A stretch of 58,143 nucleotides of DNA, from contig CAUJGQ010000018.1 in assembly GCA_963170165.1 (NCBI GenBank), positions 1 through 58,143 on the forward strand. Reading direction: 5' to 3'. This stretch comes from Chloroflexota bacterium. Its GTDB lineage: Bacteria; Chloroflexota; Dehalococcoidia; CAUJGQ01. The translations under genes and the position numbers were made by a program. The notes beneath the pieces were generated by a model. The model was not told where the DNA came from. It saw only the letters and a program-made list of their open reading frames with translations, and ran no database searches. Shown here in pieces: positions 48,601-56,465 of the stretch. Position 1 is the stretch's first letter. Every line of letters begins with the position of its first letter.

Positions 48601-49302
48601 TGCCGCCACGTCGAACACCGTTACCGACAGATCGTTGCCGTTGACAATCGTCAGCCGGTCGGTGACGTACTCCGGCACGTACAGCTCGTTGGTGACCGGG
48701 TTGTGCGCCATGCTGTTGTACGGGCACAGGCAACTGGCGCCCAGCACACGCGTGATGCCGTCGGTGGCGACATCAATCACCGAGACGCGGTCTGTGGCCC
48801 GTACCCAGATCTTGCCGCGGCTGGAGTCCGGCTCCATCTGGAAGTAGGCGGCGCTAGTCGAGCCGAAGCGCGGATCGATGGTGCCGAGGACGGCGCGGGT
48901 GGCGGCGTTGATCACGGTAATCTGCCGCGTCGCCTCGGATGCGGCATAGAGTTTGCCGTGTGCCTCGTTGATCACCAGCGCCGATATGCCGCCGCCGGCG
49001 CCGGTGATGGTGCCCAGCAGCACGTTGGTGGCGCCGTCATATGCCTTGATCGTGCCGTCGGCGTCATCGGCCACATACAGCACATTGCCGGTCTCGTAGA
49101 CAGCCATCGCTGTAATGCTGCTGCCACTCACCGTGAACGACGTCATTCGTCCTGGCGGTGTGCCGCGTGCCGCCGAAGGCGGCGACAGCGGCCGCGAATC
49201 GGGCGGGCGCTGCGCCTGCACGGGGTGGGGTTTCGCGGCCATCACTGCGAGGGTGAACATCAGGACCACAATCGCCAGGGGCAGATGTAGAGGGCGGGGC
49301 AT
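45619..49302 (-). CDS. Large exported beta-propeller, DUF11 and FN3-repeat protein
   Basis: The protein has 1227 residues; ATG 49302 behind AAGGAG. After a signal peptide (~1-30) come about 400 residues of YVTN-type propeller repeats (NVLYVADDADGTIKAYD, KLYAASEATRQITVINA, NELYVPEYVTDRLTIVN, KVYVLNDDHNGIITVFD), two Cys-rich beta domains, a DUF11/conserved-repeat domain (~690-800, LSLTKTHTGTF, TLPAGMTYVSSAG) and four FN3-type repeats (~815-1150), each with a paired Cys (YHVRACxxxxCSxWS). The last 75 residues are Pro/Ala-rich without a sorting signal. It is a surface or secreted adhesive-looking protein. Confidence 0.8.
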   Translation of the reverse strand: MPRPLHLPLAIVVLMFTLAVMAAKPHPVQAQRPPDSRPLSPPSAARGTPPGRMTSFTVSGSSITAMAVYETGNVLYVADDADGTIKAYDGATNVLLGTITGAGGGISALVINEAHGKLYAASEATRQITVINAATRAVLGTIDPRFGSTSAAYFQMEPDSSRGKIWVRATDRVSVIDVATDGITRVLGASCLCPYNSMAHNPVTNELYVPEYVTDRLTIVNGNDLSVTVFDVAAAGGDGPTTVEASSVNNKVYLSVRFIPSQANAAGILVLDRTTGGVQFVTAPPAANRGQRETGGQPEQELTIICIPGPCPSGGPPMPDIAYNPLSNRLYHDAFYDMPVDILAGATSQRTPVHTNALTWELGVRQSTDHLYQVDLDATAIIDGATGQVLALVPTGLNPGGGVFSPNLAINQSTGKVYVLNDDHNGIITVFDDASFSPPAPEPGCGWSPSFNVTYACTTAAAYEIDHYRFSASAGDVIEMRLSDDWEGTLLAPNGDGACSFPGVNFGITTVCTVTETGEFTFAVWADGGVNLISPATGAYHFHLQRLNSPVGCGSISVGGGAVAGNLTTAVDAHCYTFSATSGEQILVTSTGSSDYPEVRRPNGTKLCGPSFLAFGCVIDVSGTHTLVMQGFLGGTGSYTVTLGRPPELSLTKTHTGTFYRGQTGTYSLTVTNNGQAATISTINISDTLPAGMTYVSSAGASWSCGPIFDTVSCTRMSPALAPGESTVVSITVNIGAGTASSVTNTATVTTSGDPITANNTANDPTLVANAPAAPATPANLRTGSVTATDVPLLWDNVTDETSIQIVWTPSSPIAYTTVNLGADVTAWTHTPVTAGTMYFYHVRACNAVGCSGWSAGLAVTPGVAPATPSNLRAGTPVNGGAVPILWNDNATGESAYQVLWTVSSPISYQTADLAANSQSWNHAGAQPGLTYFYHVRACAGALCSPWSPGLVVTNAAPPAAPGNLRSTATTATSIDIAWDDNSSTETAMQVAYTKSSPVAYAFQSLAAGTTTWAHTPTESGATYYYHVRACIGTACSPWSGGIAVTSAPAPATPINFRAGTITAGSIQVLWDDGSGETSYQIARTPASPIGYLFETVGADATSTSYNGLTAATTYYFHIRACAGVTCSAWSAPLILATSGARSAATAAGRAPAAPTGVVPSPVREAETGALATPPSNAPIPSFRDSLTPPPPPAGIAPPGGRSARAAGTTPSAVIPPPPAGLPRPVR

Positions 49303-49430
49303 ATGGCTGTCTCCTTCGGCGTATGTCCTGGTAGCAGCTTGGCGCAGCATAGCGCAGGCAACCGCCATGATGAACAACCCGGCTGCCGGTGGTGAGAAGT
49401 TCGCCGGCGGCCGGGTCAGCGGGCCTTGGA

Positions 49431-50879
49431 TCACGCTCCGCTTGCCGTGACCGCATACGCCGCGGGCGATTGGGCCGGTGGCTCTGCCGGGAGCCGCCGC
49501 AGGGTGTCGTGCTGCTGGTACAGCCGGTACGAGATGTCCTCGATGATGGACCGCAGCACCGCAATCGCGCCAAGGCTGGCGATCACCGCGATGCCCGTCA
49601 GGAAAACACCGGCCACGAGCCCGCCCGCGTCACCGGCTGCGCCGAGCGCCACCAAACCGAGGAGAGACAATGCAGTGCCGAGCACGTTCAGACCGAACAC
49701 ACCCGGAATGCGCATGGTGAAGCGATCCCGTCGTGCATCCGAGCGCACAAAGCTCAAATCGGTTGCGCTCCAGAATAGCCCGAGCACGGCGTAAAACCAG
49801 AAGATGTTCACCAGCGGTACAAAACAGAGCAGCACGGCTAGCGCGGGTGGCGTCATGAGTGGGCGTACACCCAGTTCGCGCGTGGCGTGGACCGTGCGGT
49901 AGATCCACAGGCACATGCGCACCACGACCACAACTAAGATGACGAGAGCCGCTAGCGAGAGTCCCGCGTACACGATGGCCCCAAGCTGCCACAGTCCCTC
50001 GCTCAGCATGATCGCTGCCAGGAACATCACGCCCAGCGCACCGAGATAGCCGCCCTGCACCGCCATCAGCGTCTGCAGCACACCACTCAGCGCAGCTGCA
50101 AGCTCACGCGAGCGGTCACAGTGAGGCGCCGGTAGGTCCCGGTAGCGTACCGGTTGTGGCGCTGCCGGCTGAAGGACAACGACCGAAGGCGAAACCGGCG
50201 ATGGTGACACCATGCCCGCGCTGGTGGGTTGCGCGCTGCGCAGCGCGATCTGGGCGACCCAGCCCTCCAGCCCTGTGGCTGTCTGCACGCGTGCCAGATC
50301 ACCTTCCCGGCTGAGCACCGTCACGTGGTCGCCGCGCTGTAGCAGCGCTACCGGGTCACGGTCCCCCTGAGGCGTGGCGAGCAGGGCGGTATCGCGGTAA
50401 GAAACAGTGGCCGGCTCGCCGCTGGCCGCGCTCGGGGCAGCGGCCGGCCTGGTTTCAGCGGCGGGCAGTGCCGCGGCAGCTGGTTGCGTATGCTGTGCTC
50501 GGGTCTCCTGCCAGGCGTGCTGGGGGAATCCCTCCGCCAGGAACTCCCCGGCGGCGTTGACCGGCCCGGCGAGCACCAGCGGCTCCCCGGCCACCGCGGC
50601 GGTTTCGAGAAAGCGCTGCGCGAGCGGGAGCAGGCCGTCTGCCTCGCAGGCCGACATGACCTTACGGACGTGTTCGATGTGGTCCTGGCTGGCGCTGGCC
50701 ACCGCGATACAGTAATGGCGTTCACGGCCGCGCAAGGTGGCGTTGGTGTCGCCGTCGCGCAGCAGTGCGCCGGGGATGGTGCGGCTGTCGACCGCGGCGA
50801 AGAAGATGCGATATGCCGCCGGGCCATAGAAGCCGCCACCCAGCGCGTCGATGTCGAACAGGATGCCCAACTGATGCAT
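49431..50879 (-). CDS. SH3-domain plus DUF4328-like membrane protein
   Basis: The protein has 482 residues; ATG 50879 behind AAGGAGG. Residues 1-120 (MHQLGILFDIDALGGGFYG ... HCIAVASASQDHIEHV) are a globular domain with no name that I know. An Ala/Pro linker follows, then an SH3b-like segment (~160-215, LLQRGDHVTVLSREGDLARVQTATGLEGWVA) and a C-terminal membrane region (~265-460) with PPALAVLLCFVPLVNIFWFYAVLGLFWSATD, the DUF4328 pattern. The SH3b domain has no signal peptide before it, so its side of the membrane is unclear. It is divergent from the SanA gene at 51093. Confidence 0.65.
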   Translation of the reverse strand: MHQLGILFDIDALGGGFYGPAAYRIFFAAVDSRTIPGALLRDGDTNATLRGRERHYCIAVASASQDHIEHVRKVMSACEADGLLPLAQRFLETAAVAGEPLVLAGPVNAAGEFLAEGFPQHAWQETRAQHTQPAAAALPAAETRPAAAPSAASGEPATVSYRDTALLATPQGDRDPVALLQRGDHVTVLSREGDLARVQTATGLEGWVAQIALRSAQPTSAGMVSPSPVSPSVVVLQPAAPQPVRYRDLPAPHCDRSRELAAALSGVLQTLMAVQGGYLGALGVMFLAAIMLSEGLWQLGAIVYAGLSLAALVILVVVVVRMCLWIYRTVHATRELGVRPLMTPPALAVLLCFVPLVNIFWFYAVLGLFWSATDLSFVRSDARRDRFTMRIPGVFGLNVLGTALSLLGLVALGAAGDAGGLVAGVFLTGIAVIASLGAIAVLRSIIEDISYRLYQQHDTLRRLPAEPPAQSPAAYAVTASGA

Positions 50880-51092
50880 GATGCGCCTCCTTCGCAGCCG
50901 AACCGCCCCGCCCGGAATCGACGGCACCCGATGGCAGCCATGATGCGGCGAACGAGCACGGCGGCATGTTATGGAGCACTCATTTCTTGCTGACACTTCC
51001 GGCCGGTGGGTGGATGCCAGTGGCGCCGGTGCCGCGCTGCTACACTGGTGATGCCGGCATCACGGCATGCACGCCGTGACCGGGCGTCAGCG

Positions 51093-51758
51093 ATGTTGCA
51101 GTTGTTGCCCCGTACCCGCAGCCGACCGGCCCCAAGGGCCGCCCCAGGCCGCCGGCTGGTCCGCCGGCGCTGGCTGGTGCTGGGCGCCCTCGCGGTGCTG
51201 GCAGCGCTGGTGGCACTGCCCCGGTTGTTCTTCGTTGCGGCCTACCGCGGCGACATCTACCAGACGTCGACGGCGCCGCAGGCTCCGGTGGCTATCGTCT
51301 TCGGCGCGGGTATCCGGCCAGACGGCAGCGCCACACCCGTGCTGTACGACCGGGTAGCGACAGCGGCCGGGTTGTACCGGCAAGGGCAGGTGTCACGCCT
51401 GCTGTTGACGGGAGATGGGCAGGCGGCGGGCCATGACGAGCCCGGGGCGATGCGGGCGGTAGCCCTGGCACTCGGCGTACCAGACAGCGCGCTGCTGCTG
51501 GATCGGGACGGCGTTCGTACCTACCTGTCGTGCCATCGCGCGCGTGCAGTGTACGGCGTAGAACGGGCGGTGCTCGTGACGCAAGACTTTCATCTACCGC
51601 GCGCGCTGTACCTGTGCGACCGGCTGGGCGTAACGGTTACCGGCGTCGCCACCACCACCCGCAGTTATGACTGGAAGTTGCGCGCCGGCTGGCAGGTGCG
51701 GGAGGTGCTCGCCTCCGCCGGCGCCTGGTGGGACGTCAACATCCTCCGCCCGCGCTGA
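51093..51758 (+). CDS. SanA/YdcF-like DUF218 membrane protein
   Basis: The protein has 221 residues from ATG 51093; several in-frame starts exist upstream and the ribosome site is weak. A basic start and one helix (~30-50, WLVLGALAVLAALVALPRLF) anchor a DUF218 domain: PVAIVFGAGIRPDGSATPVLYDRV, RLLLTGDGQ, LLLDRDGVRTYLSCHRA, RAVLVTQDFHLPRALYL. SanA-type members act in envelope barrier function (vancomycin sensitivity in E. coli). Isolated, with 213 gene-free bases upstream shared with the DUF4328 gene. Confidence 0.85.
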   Translation: MLQLLPRTRSRPAPRAAPGRRLVRRRWLVLGALAVLAALVALPRLFFVAAYRGDIYQTSTAPQAPVAIVFGAGIRPDGSATPVLYDRVATAAGLYRQGQVSRLLLTGDGQAAGHDEPGAMRAVALALGVPDSALLLDRDGVRTYLSCHRARAVYGVERAVLVTQDFHLPRALYLCDRLGVTVTGVATTTRSYDWKLRAGWQVREVLASAGAWWDVNILRPR

Positions 51759-51812
51759 CCGGTATCGCTTTGCGCGCGATGCGCAGGCGGCGCGTGTTCA
51801 TGCGCGAGTGGC

Positions 51813-53423
51813 TCAGGCTTCGTACGCCACTTCACCGCCGACGACCGTCATCCGGATGGGGATATGGCGGACCTGCTCGGCCGGGACGCGGGCGATGTCT
51901 TCACCCAGGAGCACCAGGTCAGCGAGCTTGCCCGGCTCGATGCTGCCCTTGATCTGCTCTTCAAACGAGGCGTAGGCGCCGTTGATGGTGTGCAGGCGGA
52001 TGGCGGTGGTGAGATCGACGCGTTCATCCGGGCCGCAGATGTCGCCGTCCATCGTGCGGCGAGTCATGGCCTGCTCGATGCCGAACAGCGGCGCATAGTG
52101 CGTCACCGGCGCATCCGAGCTACCCGCGACGATCACGCCCATCTCAGAGAGTGACTTGACGGGAAACATCACATCGGCCCGGTGACGGCCGTAGTTGCGG
52201 ATGTAGCCATCTCCGAACTCCCAGAAGAAGGCGGGCTGCATCGCCGGGACGATGCCTTGCGCCCGCACGCGCTGCTGCAAGTCCGGCGGCGTGATGCCGC
52301 AGTGCTCGATGCGGTGCCGGATGCCCGCACGTGGATGTTCACGCTGGGCGCGGGCCATGGCGTTGAGCGTCTGTTCGATGGCCTTGTCGCCCACGGCGTG
52401 GACGGTGCATTGAAAACCGGCACGGTGCGCCCGGCCAATCAGCTCATCAAGCTGGTCCTGGCTCCAATAGGCGATGCCGAAGTCATCGGAGTTGGAGGTG
52501 TATGGCTCGCGCGTGGCAGCCGTGGGACCGGAGGAGGAGCCGTCCGTGATGATCTTGAAAGCGCCTAGTTGTAGCCGCGTATCGCCGAAGCCGGTGTGCA
52601 GGCCGGTGTTGAGCAGGCCGATGATCGGGCTGGTAAAGCTGTTGACGGTGGTGAAGGCGTACAGCCGCACCTGGATCTTGCCTTCGTTTACCAGGTCCTG
52701 ACAGGGCTGGAACGGCGGACCCACCAGCCCGCCGGCATCGTGCACGCTCGTGCCGCCGGCGGCCAGATAGGCATCGTTGGCGCGCAGCAGCGCCTCCCGG
52801 TACTCCTCGCGTGTCATGTCAGCCACGGCGCGCAGGGGGATTTGCGCTGTCTCATACAGGACACCCAGGTTGCGGCCTCCGTCTCGGTCGAAGCGCCCGC
52901 CCTCCGGGTCCGGCGTCACGTCGGTGATACCGGCCAGCTTCATCGCGCCGGAGTTGATCGAGGAGATATGGCCGCAGGTACGGGTGAAGATCACGGGATG
53001 GTGAGGTGCGACCGCGTCCCAGTCATCGCGATTGGGGTGGCGCTGCTCGGCCAGGCGCGACTGGTCATAGCCGCGGCCACGGATCCACGTCCCCGGCGGC
53101 TGGCCGGCCGCGCGCTGGCGGACGGCTTCCTGCAACGCGGAGATGGACTGCATCCCCGGCGCCTTGCAGTCGATGGCGGCCATCGCCGAGCCCACGCCAG
53201 GAAAGTGAGCGTGAGCATCCGTGAAGCCGGGCAGCAGCGCGCGACCCGCGAGCTCCACCACGCGCGTACCAGGTCCCGCGTACGCCCGAATCTCGGCATT
53301 GCTCCCGGCAGCGAGAATGCGCCCGCCGCCCACTGCCACTGCCTCGGCGACGTCGTTCTGCTGGTTGACCGTGTGCACCTTGCCGCCGGTGAAGATCAGC
53401 TCTGCCCGCTCGATGTCCGCCAT
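51813..53423 (-). CDS. YtcJ-like amidohydrolase (amidohydrolase_3)
   Basis: The protein has 536 residues; ATG 53423 behind GGAGGTGG. Metal motifs of the amidohydrolase-3 family: GFTDAHAHFPG (HxH), TIVHAVGDKAIE-like VHAVGDKAIE, HRIEHCG and GSSDAPVTHYAPLFGI. The first 60 residues are the small composite beta domain (GGKVHTVNQQNDVAEAVAVGGGRI), and GKLADLVLLGEDIARV near the end closes it. These enzymes hydrolyse N-substituted amides or carbamates; the substrate is unknown. Gene-free bases 53424-53618 follow on the left of the amidase gene and hold no feature I can name. Confidence 0.9.
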   Translation of the reverse strand: MADIERAELIFTGGKVHTVNQQNDVAEAVAVGGGRILAAGSNAEIRAYAGPGTRVVELAGRALLPGFTDAHAHFPGVGSAMAAIDCKAPGMQSISALQEAVRQRAAGQPPGTWIRGRGYDQSRLAEQRHPNRDDWDAVAPHHPVIFTRTCGHISSINSGAMKLAGITDVTPDPEGGRFDRDGGRNLGVLYETAQIPLRAVADMTREEYREALLRANDAYLAAGGTSVHDAGGLVGPPFQPCQDLVNEGKIQVRLYAFTTVNSFTSPIIGLLNTGLHTGFGDTRLQLGAFKIITDGSSSGPTAATREPYTSNSDDFGIAYWSQDQLDELIGRAHRAGFQCTVHAVGDKAIEQTLNAMARAQREHPRAGIRHRIEHCGITPPDLQQRVRAQGIVPAMQPAFFWEFGDGYIRNYGRHRADVMFPVKSLSEMGVIVAGSSDAPVTHYAPLFGIEQAMTRRTMDGDICGPDERVDLTTAIRLHTINGAYASFEEQIKGSIEPGKLADLVLLGEDIARVPAEQVRHIPIRMTVVGGEVAYEA

Positions 53424-53618
53424 CACTGCCACCTCCGCCGGGATTGACGAAGGGAGGATAGCACCGGACCGCCGTTGGGGTGAGCCAGGTTCCGAGTGTG
53501 GCAGGGCCTCGTGAACCGGTCGCACCCTGCGGCGGTGAGGAGCGTGGTCGTGGCATGCGAACGGTCTCCGGCTATCCGGCCGCTCTCGACCATACGTACC
53601 CTTCCCCGAGCATCGATG

Positions 53619-54959
53619 TCACGCGGGCGATTCAGCCACGTCTGCGCGGCCAAGAACCTGCTCGCACCACGCCGCCGCTTGTAGCAGGCGCGCCTCCTGC
53701 CACGGCGCGGCCACAAGCTGGACGGCCAGCGGCAGGCCATTGCTGTCTCGTCCTGCGAGAAGGCTGATGGCGGGGAAGCCGAGCAAGCTCCAAGGAGTGT
53801 TGAAGGATGGGTCGCCGGTGGACTCTAAGCCCTCGGGAGCCGGCCCGGCGGCGCTGGGAACGAGAAACAGTGCGCCGCCGGCGAACGACGGCAGCACCGC
53901 CGCACGGATGGCAGCCCGCATCTGCTGCGCGCGCAGGTAGAGAGAAGCAGGGATGAGTGCGCCGCTCTCTGCGGTAGCGCGCAGCCGCGGGCCGTACTGC
54001 TCCGCGTGCAAGCGCAGCCCATCCGCATGGACAGCGGCGATCTCGCTGGACATAATCACCTGCTGTGCGTCGAGGATAGCGTTCACCTCGGGCGGCAGTT
54101 GCAGCGGCTCCACGGCGGCGCCCGCATCGCGCAGCTGTGCCGCCGCGCTGTGGAGCGCCCCGCGTGCTGACTCCTCCAACCGTTCAGGGTAGACCTCGCA
54201 TACGAGTAGCCGGGCCGGCCCGGCCTGAAGCCGCGACGCGGACAGCGCAACGGCCGCGGCGGTCGGGTCGCGTGGGTCCGGCCCGGCCATCACGGATAGC
54301 AGCAGTGCCACATCCTCGACGGAGCGGGTGAGCGTCCCCACGTGGTCCAGCGACCAGGCGAGCGGTAGCACGCCGGCGCGGCTGATGCGCCCCCAGGTTG
54401 GCTTGTGTCCGACCACGCCACAGAAGGCCGCCGGCCGCAGCACGGAGCCCGCTGTCTGGGAGCCGAGCGCGGCTGGAACCATCCCGGCCCCCACGGCGGC
54501 GGCCGAGCCCGACGAGGAGCCACCGGGGGTGTGTGCCGGGTTCCAGGGGTTGCGCGCTGGTGAGGGGTCCATTAGCGCAAACTCGGTCGTGTGCGTCTTG
54601 CCAATGATGATCGCCCCGGCAGCGCGCAGTCGAGCGACACTGGTGGCGTCTGCGGCCGGCGCCTCAGAGAACCAGCGCGAGCCAGCGCGCGTCGGCATCC
54701 CCGCAACATGGAAGATGTCCTTTACCCCGATGGGTATCCCATGCAGCGGCCCGCGGATGTGTCCCCGCGCCGCCTCGTCACCGAGGGTCAACGCCTGCTC
54801 CCGTGCGCCGTCCGTATCCAGGTATGCCCAGGCATGCACCACTGGTTCATGCGCGTGTATGCGGTCGAGACAGGCATCCACGAGTGACCGCGGCGACAGT
54901 TCCCCACTGGCAATCCTGCGTGCGGCGTCTGTGGCGGTGAGGCGATGCAGGGCGGTCAT
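53619..54959 (-). CDS. Amidase signature-family enzyme (AtzE-like)
   Basis: The protein has 446 residues. Triad: Lys in GIPIGVKDIFH, Ser in GGSSSGSAAAVG, Ser nucleophile in SQTAGSVLRPAA. HKPTWGRISRAGVLPLAWSLDHVGTLTRSV and the Gln-Thr-Ala-Gly-Ser triad loop place it in the branch of allophanate/biuret-type amidases. Its ATG overlaps the stop of the small AtzG-like gene by 4 bases (54956-54959), exactly the arrangement of the AtzG-AtzE pair that hydrolyses 1-carboxybiuret. It probably needs the small subunit for stability. Likely role: nitrogen release from amides. Confidence 0.87.
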   Translation of the reverse strand: MTALHRLTATDAARRIASGELSPRSLVDACLDRIHAHEPVVHAWAYLDTDGAREQALTLGDEAARGHIRGPLHGIPIGVKDIFHVAGMPTRAGSRWFSEAPAADATSVARLRAAGAIIIGKTHTTEFALMDPSPARNPWNPAHTPGGSSSGSAAAVGAGMVPAALGSQTAGSVLRPAAFCGVVGHKPTWGRISRAGVLPLAWSLDHVGTLTRSVEDVALLLSVMAGPDPRDPTAAAVALSASRLQAGPARLLVCEVYPERLEESARGALHSAAAQLRDAGAAVEPLQLPPEVNAILDAQQVIMSSEIAAVHADGLRLHAEQYGPRLRATAESGALIPASLYLRAQQMRAAIRAAVLPSFAGGALFLVPSAAGPAPEGLESTGDPSFNTPWSLLGFPAISLLAGRDSNGLPLAVQLVAAPWQEARLLQAAAWCEQVLGRADVAESPA

Positions 54960-55150
54960 GCCGGCTCTTCCTCCACACGCGGGCTGGTGGGAAACGGATC
55001 GTTGCTCAACGCGACGGGGAACGCGGCCACCCTGGCGAAGGCAGCCGCCAGCCGGTCCAGCGTAGCGGTGAGTGCGGCGGCGCGTTCGGGTCCGTAGACG
55101 GTGCGTGCCTGCTCGGTGAGCAGAGCGCGGATCGCTGCGTGCGGGTCCAT
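54956..55150 (-). CDS. AtzG/GatC-like small subunit of the amidase
   Basis: The protein has 64 residues; ATG 55150. It has an N-terminal helix (IRALLTEQARTVYG), a second helix (RAAALTATLDRLAAAFARVAAF), and an extended acidic tail with FPVALSNDPFPTSP. This helix-helix-tail pattern is that of AtzG/DUF4089-type and GatC-like partners that clamp an amidase. Stop and start overlap (ATGA) with the amidase gene, so both are made in fixed ratio. The fit is by shape and context, with few conserved residues. Confidence 0.65.
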   Translation of the reverse strand: MDPHAAIRALLTEQARTVYGPERAAALTATLDRLAAAFARVAAFPVALSNDPFPTSPRVEEEPA

Positions 55151-55176
55151 GACGTGGTGCCTTTCGCTGTGCTGCG

Positions 55177-56166
55177 TCACGGGATGCGCAGGACGATCTT
55201 GCCGAAGTTGCGGTTGGCCTCCATGTAGCGGTGAGCGTCCGGCGCCTCGCTGATGTCGAAAACCCGGTCCACGACGGGCCGCAGCGCGCCGGAGCGGAAC
55301 AGCGGCATGGCGTGGCGGATGAAGGCCTGCGCGAGCGTCGCCTTCTCCTCCAAGGGCCGGGCGCGCAGCACGGTACCAAACAGTTGCAGCCGCTTGCTCA
55401 TCAATACACCCAGATTGATCTGGCCGGACGGCCCGCCCATGGTGCCGATGAAGACGATCCGCCCGCGCGGGGTGGCAGCCTGAAGGTTCTGCTCTAGGTA
55501 GGGCGCGCCGACAAAATCGAGGATCACATCCGCACCGCGGCCGCCGGTAGCCTCCTTGACCGCCGCCGCCCAATCGCTGGTCTTGTAGTTGATCGCGACT
55601 TCTGCCCCTAACTCACGCGCCCGGGCGCCCTTGTCATCGCTGCCCAGTGTGCACAGCACCCGTGCGCCGCTGATGCGGGCCAGCTGGATTGCCGCCGTAC
55701 CTACGCCGCTCCCACCGGCGTGGACCAGCACGGTGTCGCCAAGCGCCATCCCTGCCTGAGGGAACAGGGCGTCGTAGGCGGTGAGAAACACCTCGGGGAT
55801 GGCGGCGCCCTCCTCGATGCTGAGGTCATCCGGCAGAGGGATGGCCTGCCGCTCGTGGATCACGACCTTCTCGGCGTAGCCACCGCCCGCGAGCAAGCCG
55901 CAGACGCGGTCGCCGGAGCGAAACGCAGTCACGCGTTCTCCCACAGCTTCGACGATGCCCGCAAACTCCAGCCCGGGGATCTCAAAGGCCGGCGCACGCC
56001 CGCCCGGTTGGGGATAGCGGCCCTCGCGTTGCATTACGTCGGCGCGGTTGAGCGCAGTGGCGCCGGTACGAACAAGGAGTTCCTCCGGCCCGGGCGCCGG
56101 GTCCGGCACATCACGCAGGCGCAGCACCTCCGGCCCGCCGTGCTCTTCGAGAACAATCGCCCGCAT
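55177..56166 (-). CDS. NAD(P)H quinone oxidoreductase (zinc-free MDR)
   Basis: The protein has 329 residues; ATG 56166 behind AAAGGAA. MDR fold without the zinc-binding Cys cluster: MRAIVLEEHGGPEVLRLRDV, ALNRADVMQREGRYP, GLEFAGIVEAVGERV and the cofactor loop VLVHAGGSGVGTAAIQLARISGARV. These are typical of quinone oxidoreductases (QOR/PIG3-like). It would reduce quinones or enones with NADPH. It lies 35 bases downstream of the YciI gene and 26 bases upstream of the AtzG-like gene on the same strand, so a four-gene operon is likely. Confidence 0.92.
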   Translation of the reverse strand: MRAIVLEEHGGPEVLRLRDVPDPAPGPEELLVRTGATALNRADVMQREGRYPQPGGRAPAFEIPGLEFAGIVEAVGERVTAFRSGDRVCGLLAGGGYAEKVVIHERQAIPLPDDLSIEEGAAIPEVFLTAYDALFPQAGMALGDTVLVHAGGSGVGTAAIQLARISGARVLCTLGSDDKGARARELGAEVAINYKTSDWAAAVKEATGGRGADVILDFVGAPYLEQNLQAATPRGRIVFIGTMGGPSGQINLGVLMSKRLQLFGTVLRARPLEEKATLAQAFIRHAMPLFRSGALRPVVDRVFDISEAPDAHRYMEANRNFGKIVLRIP

Positions 56167-56201
56167 GTACTGGTTCCTTTGCGTGGTGGATTGGCTGCGA
56201 A

Positions 56202-56465
56202 CTAGAAGACCTGGTTCCACGCGTAGAGGGTCCACGATACGAAGATCCCCTGCTGGTGGAAGGGGTCGTCGCGGATCAGCTGTTCTGCATCCTCGCGGGA
56301 AGGCGCCTCGTAGATAATCAGCGCACCAGTGCCGTCGGCAAACGGGCCGGCGGCGGCAAGCTGACCTTGCTCTCGCAGTCTGCCGAGGTACGCGCGATGC
56401 GCGGGGCGGACCGCCTGGACGCGCTCCTGCTCTGGGATATAGCGATAGATTGCGGCGTACTTCAC
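56202..56465 (-). CDS. YciI-like protein
   Basis: The protein has 87 residues. YciI/YCII-family ferredoxin-like dimer: MKYAAIYRYIPEQE, RPAHRAYLGRLREQGQLAAAGPFADGTGALIIYEA (conserved His and Asp), then EDAEQLIRDDPFHQQGIFVSWTLYAWNQVF. Members are small-molecule-binding or hydrolase-like proteins without a firm function. It is the first gene of the minus-strand operon with the quinone oxidoreductase and amidase genes. The upstream 331 bases contain a large hairpin and no supported gene. Confidence 0.88.
   Translation of the reverse strand: MKYAAIYRYIPEQERVQAVRPAHRAYLGRLREQGQLAAAGPFADGTGALIIYEAPSREDAEQLIRDDPFHQQGIFVSWTLYAWNQVF

Noticed and set aside
48031..49290. Open frame of 419 codons antisense to the large propeller protein
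   Set aside because: It mirrors the repetitive propeller coding sequence; no start signal or recognisable fold.
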